Shown in pieces: positions 16,786-25,179 of a stretch of 64,000 bases of DNA. The stretch comes from Longilinea arvoryzae. Its GTDB lineage: Bacteria; Chloroflexota; Anaerolineae; Anaerolineales; Anaerolineaceae. The translations under genes were made by a program, and so were the position numbers. The stretch is from NCBI RefSeq assembly GCF_001050235.1, contig NZ_DF967972.1, positions 515,950 to 579,949 of the forward strand. Direction: 5' to 3'. Position 1 is the first letter of the stretch. Each line of letters starts with the position of its first letter. The notes beneath the pieces are model-generated. The model worked only from the letters and a program-made list of their open reading frames with translations, did not search any database and was not told where the DNA came from.

Positions 16786-16898
16786 GGAAATGACCTGTTT
16801 GGAGCCGGGATGGGAAATTTATGCCATGAATCCGCTTCACGCTTTGGATCTGGGTTTATTGGGCGCAGTGGAAGAACGACGGACGTCGATCCTAGGGG

Positions 16899-17588
16899 TT
16901 ATCCAGCCTCTTCATCTTCTGTATCCCTGTTTTCTAATTCCGCGGGACGGTTGAGGAAGGCCAGGGTTCGCTCCCAGGCCAGGCCCGCCGCGGCCGGATG
17001 GTAGGCATCGCTCCGGTCGGGCTCGAAGAACCAGTGCCCGGTGCCTGGGTAGCGGTGGAACGTCACCGGGCAGCCGGCCTGTTTCAGGGCCAGCTCCAGG
17101 GCGTCCACTTCGGCCGGAGGTTCGTAAGGATCGTGCCCGGCAAAGTGGCCGAGGAAAGCGGCCTTCGAACGGCTGAAGTCGCCGCCGCCGGTGCCGTAGA
17201 AGAGCACGACGGAGCGCAGGCGGTCGGAATCCGCTGCAGCCAAATCGAGCGCGTAGAAGGCGCCCAGCGAGAATCCGATCACGGCCAATCCGCGCCCGGA
17301 ACCCCCGGCGCGCTGGCTGACGAAGCGCGCCGCTTCGGCGACCTCGGCTTTGGCTCGGGGATATTGGGGACGCAGCGCCCCGGCGAGCGCTTCGGCGGCG
17401 GGGATGGTATCAGCGACCCGGCCGTGATACAGGTCCGGCGCGAAAGCGACAAAACCGGCCCCGGCCAGGCGGTCGCAGAACGCCTTGAGCGCGGCGTTCA
17501 GGCCCCACCAGGCGTGCAGGACCAGCACAGGGTGTCCGCCCTCAGCGGGTGGAGCGGCAAGGTAACCTTCGGGTTGGGCAGGAGACAT
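16899..17588 (-). CDS. dienelactone hydrolase family alpha/beta hydrolase
   Basis: 229 residues. VLVLHAWWGLNAALKAFCDRL is the oxyanion-side segment, GFSLGAFYAL the nucleophile elbow (Ser where classical dienelactone hydrolase has Cys), and GTGHWFFEPDRSDAY holds the catalytic His. An Asp in the VALDLAL-to-GHDPYEPPAEVD region completes the triad. Soluble hydrolase of esters or lactones; substrate unknown. GGAG precedes the ATG. A small helical protein lies 49 bp downstream on the same strand. Confidence 0.85.
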   Translation of the reverse strand: MSPAQPEGYLAAPPAEGGHPVLVLHAWWGLNAALKAFCDRLAGAGFVAFAPDLYHGRVADTIPAAEALAGALRPQYPRAKAEVAEAARFVSQRAGGSGRGLAVIGFSLGAFYALDLAAADSDRLRSVVLFYGTGGGDFSRSKAAFLGHFAGHDPYEPPAEVDALELALKQAGCPVTFHRYPGTGHWFFEPDRSDAYHPAAAGLAWERTLAFLNRPAELENRDTEDEEAG

Positions 17589-17637
17589 GGATCACTCCTC
17601 GATCTGCTCGCCGGTCGGCAGGCGTTCCGGAAACGGG

Positions 17638-17955
17638 TTATTGAAGCAGGACCAGCGAGGACTTCAAAAGGCGCAGATCGTGTTTGATCTGCGGATAATT
17701 GGCCGGATCGTGGATCTTTTCCGGCAGTTCCTGAATGGCCGCCTCGGCCAGCAGGCGGACGATGGCTTTATCGGGGTGGCTGATATTCTCGTCGGCGTTC
17801 ACACGCGACCACATCGCTTCGGCCGCCGCGCTCAGGGCCTGCTGAGCGCTCAGAATCTGGCGGGTGTCCTGGCCGTCGAGCGCTTCGTACAAGGCGCGCG
17901 CAAGTTCGGTGATTTTCTGGATGGCCGCGGCCTGTTCGGGGTTGACCTCTGACAT
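17638..17955 (-). CDS. small helical hypothetical protein
   Basis: About 105 residues from MSEVNPEQAAAI, acidic and almost wholly helical, with no signal peptide, membrane helix or metal motif. The ATG at 17955 is chosen because AGGAG precedes it; an earlier start at 17976 lacks one. It lies upstream of the dienelactone-hydrolase-like gene on the same strand. Not recognised. Confidence 0.55.
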   Translation of the reverse strand: MSEVNPEQAAAIQKITELARALYEALDGQDTRQILSAQQALSAAAEAMWSRVNADENISHPDKAIVRLLAEAAIQELPEKIHDPANYPQIKHDLRLLKSSLVLLQ

Positions 17956-18087
17956 GGAAAGGATCTCCTGGTGCATTGATTAAATATCGATAAGGATTGC
18001 ACGGACTGCTGTTCAGCCTTACGAACAGCATCCCTATTATACTCAGGGCCGCCCCGGTTCCAGGAGGATCGTACGGGGAAGAGCGGC

Positions 18088-18852
18088 TTAGTCGGCCTTT
18101 TCCAACACCCAGATCATGAACGGGCTGTCTTCGTTGAATGAAATCCGGGAATAATCACCGTAAAGCGCGTTGACCCGAAAACCCGCCGCCCGGGCGAGCG
18201 CTTCGAATTCGTCCCGCTGCGTAAAACGGTAATACAGTTCGATATAACGCTTGGAAAAGAGTACTCCCCTGGAATCATATTCCTCGTAGAACTGCAAGGC
18301 CTCGACAATCCGGGCATCCTCCGGGACCCGGTTTTCGACGATCCACAGGAGCAGTTCGCCTCCGGTTTCCGGCAGGGGGTAAATGCGGAGCAAACGCAGT
18401 TGGCCGTCGACGGTTTTCTGGCGGACCTTTGGATTGGTCAGGGTGCAGATGAAAATGCCGCCTGGCCGCAGGTGCTGCCGGATGCGTTCGAGCGTTTTTC
18501 GCTGGTCCACGGGCGAGGTGATGTGAGAAAAGGAGTTGAAGGGAATGATGGCCATGGCGAACTGCCTGCCCAACTCGAGTTCGCGAACGTCCATCTGGTG
18601 AATCTCTGCCTTCAGCCCCAAATCTTCAAGCTTTTTGGCGAAGACCGCGTTGAGTTCGGCCGATTTGTCCACGCAGGTCAGGTTCACGCCGGCTTCGATC
18701 AGGGGGATCGAAACCCGGCCGGTGCCCGACATCAGTTCCAGCACGTCGCCGGAGATCTTTTTGGTTTCGGTGATAAAGAAATCGATGTCGAAGGTGGCGG
18801 GGACGTAGATATCGTATAAATCAGCAACCGCAGCGTAGTCGTTGATTCCCAT
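18088..18852 (-). CDS. class I SAM-dependent methyltransferase
   Basis: About 254 residues. Motif I is DVLELMSGTGRVSIPL, the acidic residue at the end of strand 2 lies in LTCVDKSAEL, and motif IV region reads FAMAIIPFNSFSHI, followed by LRPGGIFICTLTNP. This is the Rossmann fold of small-molecule methyltransferases. The ATG at 18852 follows GGGATG; a TTG at 18879 after a G-run is an alternative. No neighbour hints at substrate. Confidence 0.85.
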   Translation of the reverse strand: MGINDYAAVADLYDIYVPATFDIDFFITETKKISGDVLELMSGTGRVSIPLIEAGVNLTCVDKSAELNAVFAKKLEDLGLKAEIHQMDVRELELGRQFAMAIIPFNSFSHITSPVDQRKTLERIRQHLRPGGIFICTLTNPKVRQKTVDGQLRLLRIYPLPETGGELLLWIVENRVPEDARIVEALQFYEEYDSRGVLFSKRYIELYYRFTQRDEFEALARAAGFRVNALYGDYSRISFNEDSPFMIWVLEKAD

Positions 18853-18991
18853 TTTTTCATCCCTTGGGTTAATCGGCAAATCCCCCCGAGGCCGAGGATT
18901 AAGGAATATTGTACATTTTTTTACACAGATGATGGTATCGATATCAAAAGGGTTGGAGGAAAGTCGGGATCATCGTTGGATGTCCGGACCC

Positions 18992-19033
18992 CATTCTTGT
19001 AAGGGCAATTCATGAATTGCCCTTACAAGAATG
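18992..19033. repeat. 42-bp perfect palindrome
   Basis: CATTCTTGTAAGGGCAATTC (18992-19011) is followed, after the central AT, by its exact reverse complement up to 19033. It lies 15 bases after the stop of the SAM-hydrolase-family gene and could stop transcription from either side, but there is no T-run. Palindromes with a GGGCAATTCATGAATTGCCC core are, from memory, common dispersed elements in several bacterial phyla. Confidence 0.8.
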
Positions 19034-19047
19034 CCATGGGCAAAGGA

Positions 19048-19902
19048 TTATTTTTCGAATTCGACTTCCCAATCGGGGCCGTAACCGAGATCGTAGCGCC
19101 TGGCAAAGCTGCCCTGGTTGACCGCCACCGAGACCTTCATCAGTTCGTTGTTGTAGATCACCACGTCGCCTTTAGCGGTGTAGCCGAAGGAGCGCTGGAA
19201 GGTCACGCGCTGGTCGAAGGCCACCTGCCCGGCGTGCCGCACGGTCAGATGGAGCGTATCACCGTAGGCAAAGCCGGCTTTCTCGAACGTCGATAGCGGG
19301 ATGTTCGTCCACAGGTTACCAAAATTCGGGTCGCCGATCTCGAAGATGCCGCGCACTTTACCGCCCTCCAGGGCCGGCTCCAGGATGGGAAAGGTGACAA
19401 TCTCCTCCACCGGATACGCCGGGCCAACGCCAGCGTAATCGATGACGCCGGAGGCCAGGCGGGCCGCCGTGTAGCCGAACACGTCCCGGCCGTGGAACAC
19501 GCTGGTCTCCTCGGTGTCCTTACCGCGCAGGCGGTTGACTTTCAGGTCGATCTCGCGCACTTCGCAAAGGCCCACCCAGGCCTTGACGTGGGTCAGCGAA
19601 CCGTTGTCCGGCGTCACCACGAAATAGCCGTCCACCGTGCGGGCCACGCAGCCCCGGCGTGCCGTGCCGACGCCGGGATCGACCACCGAGACGAAGATCG
19701 TGCCTTGCGGCCAGAAGCGCATGGGTTGGTACAGGCGGTAGGATGCGCTCCAGATGTCGTACTGCGGGATCTCGTGAGTGGCGTCGATGATCTCGAGTTC
19801 GCGGTCGACGCTCTTGACTACGCCGTACATGGCGCAGACCGCGCTTTCCTGATAGGTAAAGTCCGTTTGAAAAACCAGGATGGGTTTCACCATGGGTTTC
19901 AC
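19048..19902 (-). CDS. SAM hydrolase / SAM-dependent halogenase family protein (DUF62)
   Basis: 284 residues. ILVFQTDFTYQESAVCAMYG, EIPQYDIWSASYRLYQ, TIFVSVVDPGVGT and YFVVTPDNGSLT are the conserved blocks of the S-adenosylmethionine hydroxide adenosyltransferase family, whose members use water or halide to split SAM to adenosine plus methionine. The SAM-site Asp residues (TDF, VDPGVG) are present. It is the last gene of an ECF transporter operon, 15 bases after the EcfT stop, so it may handle adenosine, SAM or a related ligand imported by the transporter. Start is a GTG at 19902 or an ATG at 19893. Confidence 0.9.
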   Translation of the reverse strand: MKPMVKPILVFQTDFTYQESAVCAMYGVVKSVDRELEIIDATHEIPQYDIWSASYRLYQPMRFWPQGTIFVSVVDPGVGTARRGCVARTVDGYFVVTPDNGSLTHVKAWVGLCEVREIDLKVNRLRGKDTEETSVFHGRDVFGYTAARLASGVIDYAGVGPAYPVEEIVTFPILEPALEGGKVRGIFEIGDPNFGNLWTNIPLSTFEKAGFAYGDTLHLTVRHAGQVAFDQRVTFQRSFGYTAKGDVVIYNNELMKVSVAVNQGSFARRYDLGYGPDWEVEFEK

Positions 19903-19917
19903 CGCTGAAGTCTCTTT

Positions 19918-20754
19918 CTAGATGAATGGATTGTAGAACCGGCTGTGATTGATGAAGATCGAAACGCACACCGTGATCACAAAGATCAGCGCCGAGACGC
20001 CGATCGCCAGGTAATCCCCACGGTTCATCCTGCGCGAGGTATACCAGGTGCGCGTCTTGCTCTTCGAAAAACCACGCAGGTCCATGGCGTTGCTGATCAG
20101 CTCGACCCGGTCGAGCGTGGAGAAAATGAGCGGGATGACGATCATTAGCGAGTTCTTGAACCGGTCGAGGAATTTGGCCTTATTCGAGAGCTCCAACCCG
20201 CGCGCCTGCTGGGAAAGGTAGATATCGTGATAATCACGCTGGATATCCGGGAAGTAGCGCAGCGTCAGCGCCAGCGCATAGGCGGCCTTGTAACTGACTC
20301 CGATGCCGTTCAGCGAAGAAGCGAACTCGCTGGGGTTGGTGGTCATCAGGAAGATCATGCCCAACGGGATGACCGAGATGTATTTGAAGAACTTGGTCAC
20401 CTGGTAAAAGAGCTGTTCATATGTCAGCGAGATTCCGAAAACGCGCGCGAACGCGTGGCGCGTGCCGTAGATGGTCACCCCGTATTCCGGCGAGAAGAGG
20501 AAACTGATGACCGCGTTCGTGAGCACGAAGATCAGCACGTAGATCACCATCACCCGGATCTGCGAATAGCGGATCAACGACACGCGCATGAGCAGGATGG
20601 AAAAAACCATCACGGCCAGGATGACCCGGATGTCGTACGAATACATGACCGCGAAAGACAGGAACAGAAAGCAGATCAGTTTGGTCAGCCCGGAAAGCCG
20701 GTGAATGTAGGTGTCGGCGAGGTTGTAGGAGAAGAACTTCATTTTGAGGTTCAT
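19918..20754 (-). CDS. ECF transporter T component (CbiQ/EcfT family)
   Basis: 278 residues with about 5-6 membrane helices. DTYIHRLSGLTKLICFLFLS is the N-terminal EcfT pattern, and the cytoplasmic coupling helices carry YLSQQARGLEL and AMDLRGFSKSKTRT, two Ala-Arg-Gly / Leu-Arg-Gly motifs that dock on the ATPases. It couples ATP hydrolysis by the downstream-overlapping EcfA protein to movement of the S component. Its ATG overlaps the ATPase stop by 4 bp. Confidence 0.9.
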   Translation of the reverse strand: MNLKMKFFSYNLADTYIHRLSGLTKLICFLFLSFAVMYSYDIRVILAVMVFSILLMRVSLIRYSQIRVMVIYVLIFVLTNAVISFLFSPEYGVTIYGTRHAFARVFGISLTYEQLFYQVTKFFKYISVIPLGMIFLMTTNPSEFASSLNGIGVSYKAAYALALTLRYFPDIQRDYHDIYLSQQARGLELSNKAKFLDRFKNSLMIVIPLIFSTLDRVELISNAMDLRGFSKSKTRTWYTSRRMNRGDYLAIGVSALIFVITVCVSIFINHSRFYNPFI

Positions 20755-22460
20755 CGATTTTTCAACCTCCGTTCGTAATCAATGAAACCCTGAACGAACT
20801 GCGTGCCGTTCGCGATGCCCACCATATGAGACAGGGCGAACAGGGAGGTCTCCTTCAGGTTGGCCTCGGCGATGACCCCGGGGTCGGTCAGCACCACGGA
20901 GGCCGCGGTGTCGGCGATCTTGCGCCCGCCGGCCAGCACGATGGCGCGCGGGGTATATTCGAGCATCAGGTGCATATCGTGGGTGATCAGAATGACCGTC
21001 ACTCCCAGCCGGTTGACCTGCACCAGGAATTCCATGATCTCGGTGTAATGGTGAAAATCCTGGCCGGCGGTGGGCTCATCCAGGATGAGAATCTTCGGAT
21101 CCAACACCAGAATGGAAGCGATGGTGACGCGCTTCTTCTGACCGTAGCTCAACGCGGCGATCGGCCAGTCGATGAACGGCGCCAGGCCGCAAATCTTCAA
21201 GACCTTCTCCACGCGGGGCTTGATTTCGTCCTCGGGTACCTGGCGCAGGTGCAGACCCAAGGCCACCTCGTCGTAGATCATGGCCTTCGAAATCATCTGG
21301 TTGGGGTTTTGCATCACCAGGCCGATGATCTCGGCCCGTTCCTTGATGGATTGATCCCGGATATCCCTGCCCGCATAGAGAATCCTGCCGCAGTCTTCCT
21401 TCTCGAAGCCGCACAGCAGCTTGGAAAGCGTGGATTTGCCGGCACCGTTCTTGCCGACGATGGAGACCATCTCGCCTTCTTGAATGTCGAAATGGATATC
21501 CTGCAGCACGGGGCGAACGCCGTCGTAGGAAAAGGAGACGCCTTCCATCGTGAGGATGGATGGGCGGTCATCCACCTTCTTTTCTTTCTGAATGCTGCCG
21601 TACCAGTGCTGCAGCGCTTCGCGAGAGAGGTCGGCTTTCAGGGTCTCGATGTGCCCGGCCTGCATTTCTTCGGTCACCTTCACGCCGGCATATTTCAGCG
21701 CAGTGACGTACAGAGGTTCGCGGATGCCCACCTCCTGCAAAATCGGCGAAGCGACCAGGGCATGCGCGTTCATGTCCGCAATGATGCGCCCGTCGTTGAC
21801 GACGATGATGCGGTCGATATCCCGGTGCAGCACGTCCTCGAGGCGGTGCTCGATGATGATGACGGTCTTGCTGGATTCCCGATGGATGTCTTCGATGATC
21901 TCGATGGCCGTCTTGCCGGTGGCCGGGTCCAGATTGGCGAGGGGTTCATCGAAGAGCAGGATCTCAACGTCATTGATCATCACGCCGGCCAGCGAGGTGC
22001 GCTGCTTCTGCCCGCCCGACAGTTCGAAGGGCGACGAGGTCAGCAGATGGTCCATGTCCACCATCCGGGCCACCTGCTGCACGCGTTCGCGCATCTCGGC
22101 GTGCGGGACGTTGTCGTTTTCCAACACGAAGGCGATATCCTCGCCCGCCGTCAACCCGACGAACTGGCCGTCCGAATCCTGCAGAACGGTGCCGATCATC
22201 TTCGATAACTCGAAGATGTTGAGCGAACTGGTTTCGAGACCCTTGATCTTCAGGCTGCCCTGGATTTCGCCCTTGTAGGCGAATGGGATCAGCCCGTTCA
22301 GGCAGTGACCCAGCGTGCTTTTGCCGCTGCCGCTGGGTCCGACGATCAGGATCTTTTCGCCAGGATAGATTTTCAGATTGATATCGTGCAGGGTTGGCTC
22401 TGCCTGGCTAAAGTACTGGAAGGAGAAGTGGGTGAATTCGATGATCGGTTGTGGGTTCAT
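20751..22460 (-). CDS. ECF transporter ATPase, two fused ABC domains (EcfA-EcfA')
   Basis: 569 residues holding two nucleotide-binding domains. First: Walker A GPSGSGKST, Q-loop TVLQDSDGQF, signature LSGGQKQR, Walker B EILLFDEPLANLD, switch His in IIEHR. Second: Walker A GKNGAGKST, signature LSYGQKKR (Tyr replaces Gly), Walker B KILILDEPTAGQD, switch His in LITHDMH. The fused form is like YkoD-type ATPases and needs no separate EcfA'. It powers import of a vitamin-like ligand. It overlaps EcfT by 4 bp and lies after a hairpin terminator that separates it from the S component. Confidence 0.93.
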   Translation of the reverse strand: MNPQPIIEFTHFSFQYFSQAEPTLHDINLKIYPGEKILIVGPSGSGKSTLGHCLNGLIPFAYKGEIQGSLKIKGLETSSLNIFELSKMIGTVLQDSDGQFVGLTAGEDIAFVLENDNVPHAEMRERVQQVARMVDMDHLLTSSPFELSGGQKQRTSLAGVMINDVEILLFDEPLANLDPATGKTAIEIIEDIHRESSKTVIIIEHRLEDVLHRDIDRIIVVNDGRIIADMNAHALVASPILQEVGIREPLYVTALKYAGVKVTEEMQAGHIETLKADLSREALQHWYGSIQKEKKVDDRPSILTMEGVSFSYDGVRPVLQDIHFDIQEGEMVSIVGKNGAGKSTLSKLLCGFEKEDCGRILYAGRDIRDQSIKERAEIIGLVMQNPNQMISKAMIYDEVALGLHLRQVPEDEIKPRVEKVLKICGLAPFIDWPIAALSYGQKKRVTIASILVLDPKILILDEPTAGQDFHHYTEIMEFLVQVNRLGVTVILITHDMHLMLEYTPRAIVLAGGRKIADTAASVVLTDPGVIAEANLKETSLFALSHMVGIANGTQFVQGFIDYERRLKNR

Positions 22461-22480
22461 TCGGGTTCTTTACTCAATAA

Positions 22481-22518
22481 AAAGCTCAGACCTGTTATAC
22501 CACATGAGTCTGAGCTTT
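22481..22518 (-). terminator. intrinsic terminator between S component and ECF ATPase
   Basis: Read on the minus strand, AAAGCTCAGA (22518-22509) pairs with TCTGAGCTTT (22490-22481), a 10-bp stem, and is followed by TTATTGAG. It stands between the S-component stop (22551) and the ATPase start (22460). It would reduce transcription of the shared ATPase/T genes relative to the S component, or separate two transcripts. Confidence 0.75.
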
Positions 22519-22550
22519 CAGAAAGCGCGAAAAAAACAGAAGTGTAAATC

Positions 22551-23108
22551 TTACTTCTTGCTCAAGCTGCCCTTCTTGGTGCGGGTGGCTGCGTAGGCAA
22601 TCAGCAGCAGGGTGCCGATGATGCCGGCGCTGACCGCGTTCATGGCCGCGGCGGCAGCGCCCTGGGTGAAGACCAGGTTGGCCGGTTCCTGGTAGATGAG
22701 GATATCCAGCACGGGAGCAACCACGAGCCAGGAAATGGCATTGCCGATCACCTGGATGATGTTGAAGGTCAGGATGTCCTTGCCCTTGAATTCACCTTCC
22801 TCGACCCGGGTGCGCTTGAAGGCAAAACCAAAGAGGAAGCCGGAGACACCGCTGGCGATGACCCAGCTCCACCAGGGGGAACCGTATTGCGCGAAATCGC
22901 TGAAGGCATGACCGATGAAAGCAATCAAAGCGCCGGCAATCGGGCCAAACAGCGTGGCGAAAAAGGCGCTCACGCCGTAAGCCGTCTGGAAGCTGGTTTC
23001 AGGAATGGGGGACGGGATTTTGACGAACATGAATAATAGCCAGAAAATCGCCGCGCCCAACCCGGTGGCTACGATGGTCTTGGTGGTCACCTTGAATAAA
23101 CCCTTCAT
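22551..23108 (-). CDS. ECF transporter S (substrate-binding) component
   Basis: About 185 residues with six hydrophobic segments. TAYGVSAFFATLFGPIAGALI and GHAFSDFAQYGSPWWSWVIA are typical of the ECF S-component family that is annotated as riboflavin-type (PF07155-like), although the ligand is often wrong in such annotations. The ATG at 23108 follows AGGAGGAGATGAA and is preferred to 23144. Its neighbours (fused EcfA, EcfT, SAM-hydrolase-family enzyme) make a ligand related to adenosine, SAM or methionine possible. That is inference. Confidence 0.85.
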   Translation of the reverse strand: MKGLFKVTTKTIVATGLGAAIFWLLFMFVKIPSPIPETSFQTAYGVSAFFATLFGPIAGALIAFIGHAFSDFAQYGSPWWSWVIASGVSGFLFGFAFKRTRVEEGEFKGKDILTFNIIQVIGNAISWLVVAPVLDILIYQEPANLVFTQGAAAAAMNAVSAGIIGTLLLIAYAATRTKKGSLSKK

Positions 23109-23283
23109 TTCATCTCCTCCTAAAGAAGTATTGAATGAAATCATCCAACGGGATAATCTTCATTGTATCCAAACGCCGAACTTCCGTCAATTAAAACACC
23201 GGTGCTTCTTGGCACTGAATGGCTTGATCGTCCCCTTTCGGCTGTCCCGCCGAAAAGGATTCGTTGCCTTGTTCGAGCCGGGC

Positions 23284-24483
23284 TCAGTAATGGATCGCCT
23301 TGCGGATGATCCTGCCCTTGAGCTGCAGGAACAGACGCTTCTCGTGCACGATGAGCGATTCGAGGTCGTCCGGATACTGCGTGATGCGCTCATAGCCATC
23401 CTTCGTCACCAGAACCGTATCCGAATGGCGGAAACCGCCGATCTCCGGGAAATACAGCGCGGGTTCGATGCTGATCACCATGTTTTCGGCCAGCACGTCC
23501 TGGCTGCCGGAGCTCAGCCAGGGCTGCTCGTGGTTGCCCAAACCGATGCCGTGTCCGGTGCGGTGGATGACCCGGTCGCCGTGGCCCTTCGACTTGAAGA
23601 ATTCCTGCGTGGCAACGTCGATGTCGCTGCAGCGAACGCCGGGTTTGACCATTCCATAAGCGATGGCTCTGGCCTGCATGACGATATCGTAGAGCCGGCG
23701 CTCTTCCGTTGTCGGATCGCCGAGGAACACCGTGCGCTCGACCTCGGCGGCGTAGCCGTTCACGCGGTTATAACTCATCAGAACGATCGGGCCGGAACCC
23801 ATGCGCATGTGCATGTCGGGCAGGCTGTGGGGTTGGGCGCTCTTCGGCGCGGCCCAGCCGGCGGTGATGAAACTGCAGTTGAAATAGTCGAACTCGCCGG
23901 ATGAGATGACGCCGGTCTGGAGGGTCTTGGCGGGCATGGTCGTCTCGATCACGGATTGACCGCGGTACAGCCCATGGTGAACCAGGTGCATGCCCTTGTC
24001 CGTCCACGCCGCCGCGTTGCGGATGGCCGCGATCTCATCCGGAGTCTTGATCCTGCGCATTTCGGTGATGAAGGGCGAGACGACCGTCTCCTTCACCTTC
24101 AGCAGCGCGGCTTTCGACACCGAAAGCTCCGGCTCGATGGCGACCACAGCCTGCCCGCCGAGCATGCTGTTCAATTTGTCGTACCAGTTCTCGCCTTCGA
24201 TGGACGGGTACTCGAAATACGATCCAATCTCCCCGAATCCCTCGACCTTGCGCATGTGGTCGTATTCGAGCTGCGGCACCACCAGTTGGGGAACGCCCTC
24301 CGGGTGAACCACAATGAAAAAGGGGCGCTCCACCGGCATGTAGGATGCGCCGGAAAGGTAGTAGATGGAATCCTGAGTGGAGACAATGAACGCGTCCAGG
24401 TTGTTGGACTTCATAAACGCTTGCAATTTCAAAATTCGGGCTTTGTAATCGTGTTTGATCGACTGCGGCATTGGGGATTTCAT
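23284..24483 (-). CDS. M24-fold (Xaa-Pro peptidase/creatinase-like) protein with altered metal ligands
   Basis: About 399 residues: an N-terminal creatinase domain (LKLQAFMKSNNLDAFIVST, YYLSGASY) and a pita-bread C-terminal domain. The His motif HRTGHGIGLGNHEQPW and VISIEPALYFPE are kept. However, the first Asp of the usual DxGxxxxGY block is lost (MSYNRVNGY), the second is Glu (AAEVERT), and the last Glu is Ser (GGFRHSDTV). So it is unlikely to be a standard two-metal aminopeptidase and is more like creatinase, ectoine hydrolase or DddP-type members. ATG at 24483 follows AAGGAG. It ends about 175 bases before the ECF S gene on the same strand. Confidence 0.85.
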   Translation of the reverse strand: MKSPMPQSIKHDYKARILKLQAFMKSNNLDAFIVSTQDSIYYLSGASYMPVERPFFIVVHPEGVPQLVVPQLEYDHMRKVEGFGEIGSYFEYPSIEGENWYDKLNSMLGGQAVVAIEPELSVSKAALLKVKETVVSPFITEMRRIKTPDEIAAIRNAAAWTDKGMHLVHHGLYRGQSVIETTMPAKTLQTGVISSGEFDYFNCSFITAGWAAPKSAQPHSLPDMHMRMGSGPIVLMSYNRVNGYAAEVERTVFLGDPTTEERRLYDIVMQARAIAYGMVKPGVRCSDIDVATQEFFKSKGHGDRVIHRTGHGIGLGNHEQPWLSSGSQDVLAENMVISIEPALYFPEIGGFRHSDTVLVTKDGYERITQYPDDLESLIVHEKRLFLQLKGRIIRKAIHY

Positions 24484-24975
24484 GATTTGCTCCTTTTGCA
24501 ATAATGTTCATCATCGCGTGGATGACTTCGATGCCATAACCCGGGGCGGTCCGGACAACGGATTCTTATTTCAAAAGAAATCATCCGGTCATTTTTCAAG
24601 GCCCAATCGCTTGCGAGTTCCACGCGCCGTCGCGGAATTCTCTCACCTCCAAGGTCGACACGAGGCACCGGGCCCATGGGGCCGCGGCTATCCCCCGACC
24701 CGCCAACTGTGTGCGCAGGGAAGAGCCGGTTCGTTGGGTTCAACCAGTAACCAAAGCATCATGGGAATTGGCCCGGTTATTCAATTTAATCGTCAACTGG
24801 ATTGGGAAATCGGCTGGCGGCGTTCCAGGTCTGAACGCGTTGCAACAAAATCAAACACAAATTCCTATTTTTATTATATACGGCACGTGAAAAAGCGCCA
24901 TTTCCCAGTGGGAGGCGTTTCGCAGGGCCCAGCGAATCCAGACAAGGTTCAGACTGCTAAAACCCGGGCAGGGAT
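24484..24975 (-). other. long untranslated stretch upstream of the M24 gene; no gene supported
   Basis: About 490 bases without a gene. A TATAAT box lies at about 24874 on the minus strand, which would leave a leader near 390 nucleotides that is GC-rich and can fold. It contains GTGGAAC and CGC pieces that loosely recall a T-box core, but the match is partial. Just before the M24 start, a short frame reads ISFEIRIRCPDRPG, which looks like the start of an ACT domain but runs out of frame. Neither reading is firm. Confidence 0.3.
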
Positions 24976-25152
24976 CTCAAATACTTTACGCGGGTCAACG
25001 TGAAAGCGTAGCCGCCTTCTGCATCCAACCCGACATCCTGCATGCCAATCTTCTCCATGACCCGCTTCGAAGCCAGGTTCTCCGGCGCGGCGCCAGCGTG
25101 GATTCAGGGCAATTCTATTCGCGTAAAAGCATCGTCGAGCAACGCGTTGCGT
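24976..25152 (-). pseudogene. GNAT acetyltransferase remnant (C-terminal end only)
   Basis: The minus-strand translation gives LLDDAFTRIELP, an in-frame TGA, then IHAGAAPENLASKRVMEKIG and ending EGGYAFT. This is nearly identical to the C-terminus of the intact GNAT gene at 27002-27529. Only the last 55-60 residues remain, with a stop inside. It is a decayed duplicate. Confidence 0.88.
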
Positions 25153-25179
25153 TCGGATTGAAATCTTGCACCGGAAGGA

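Noticed and set aside
20826..22208. Plus-strand open frame opposite the ECF ATPase
   Set aside because: Shadow frame; Walker and signature motifs are on the minus strand.
24484..24743. T-box riboswitch upstream of the M24 gene
   Set aside because: Only GTGGAAC and CGC pieces match and no specifier stem could be made by eye; the downstream gene is not a usual T-box target.
24480..24743. ACT-domain gene fragment before the M24 gene
   Set aside because: Only about 14 residues look right and a frame change would be needed.
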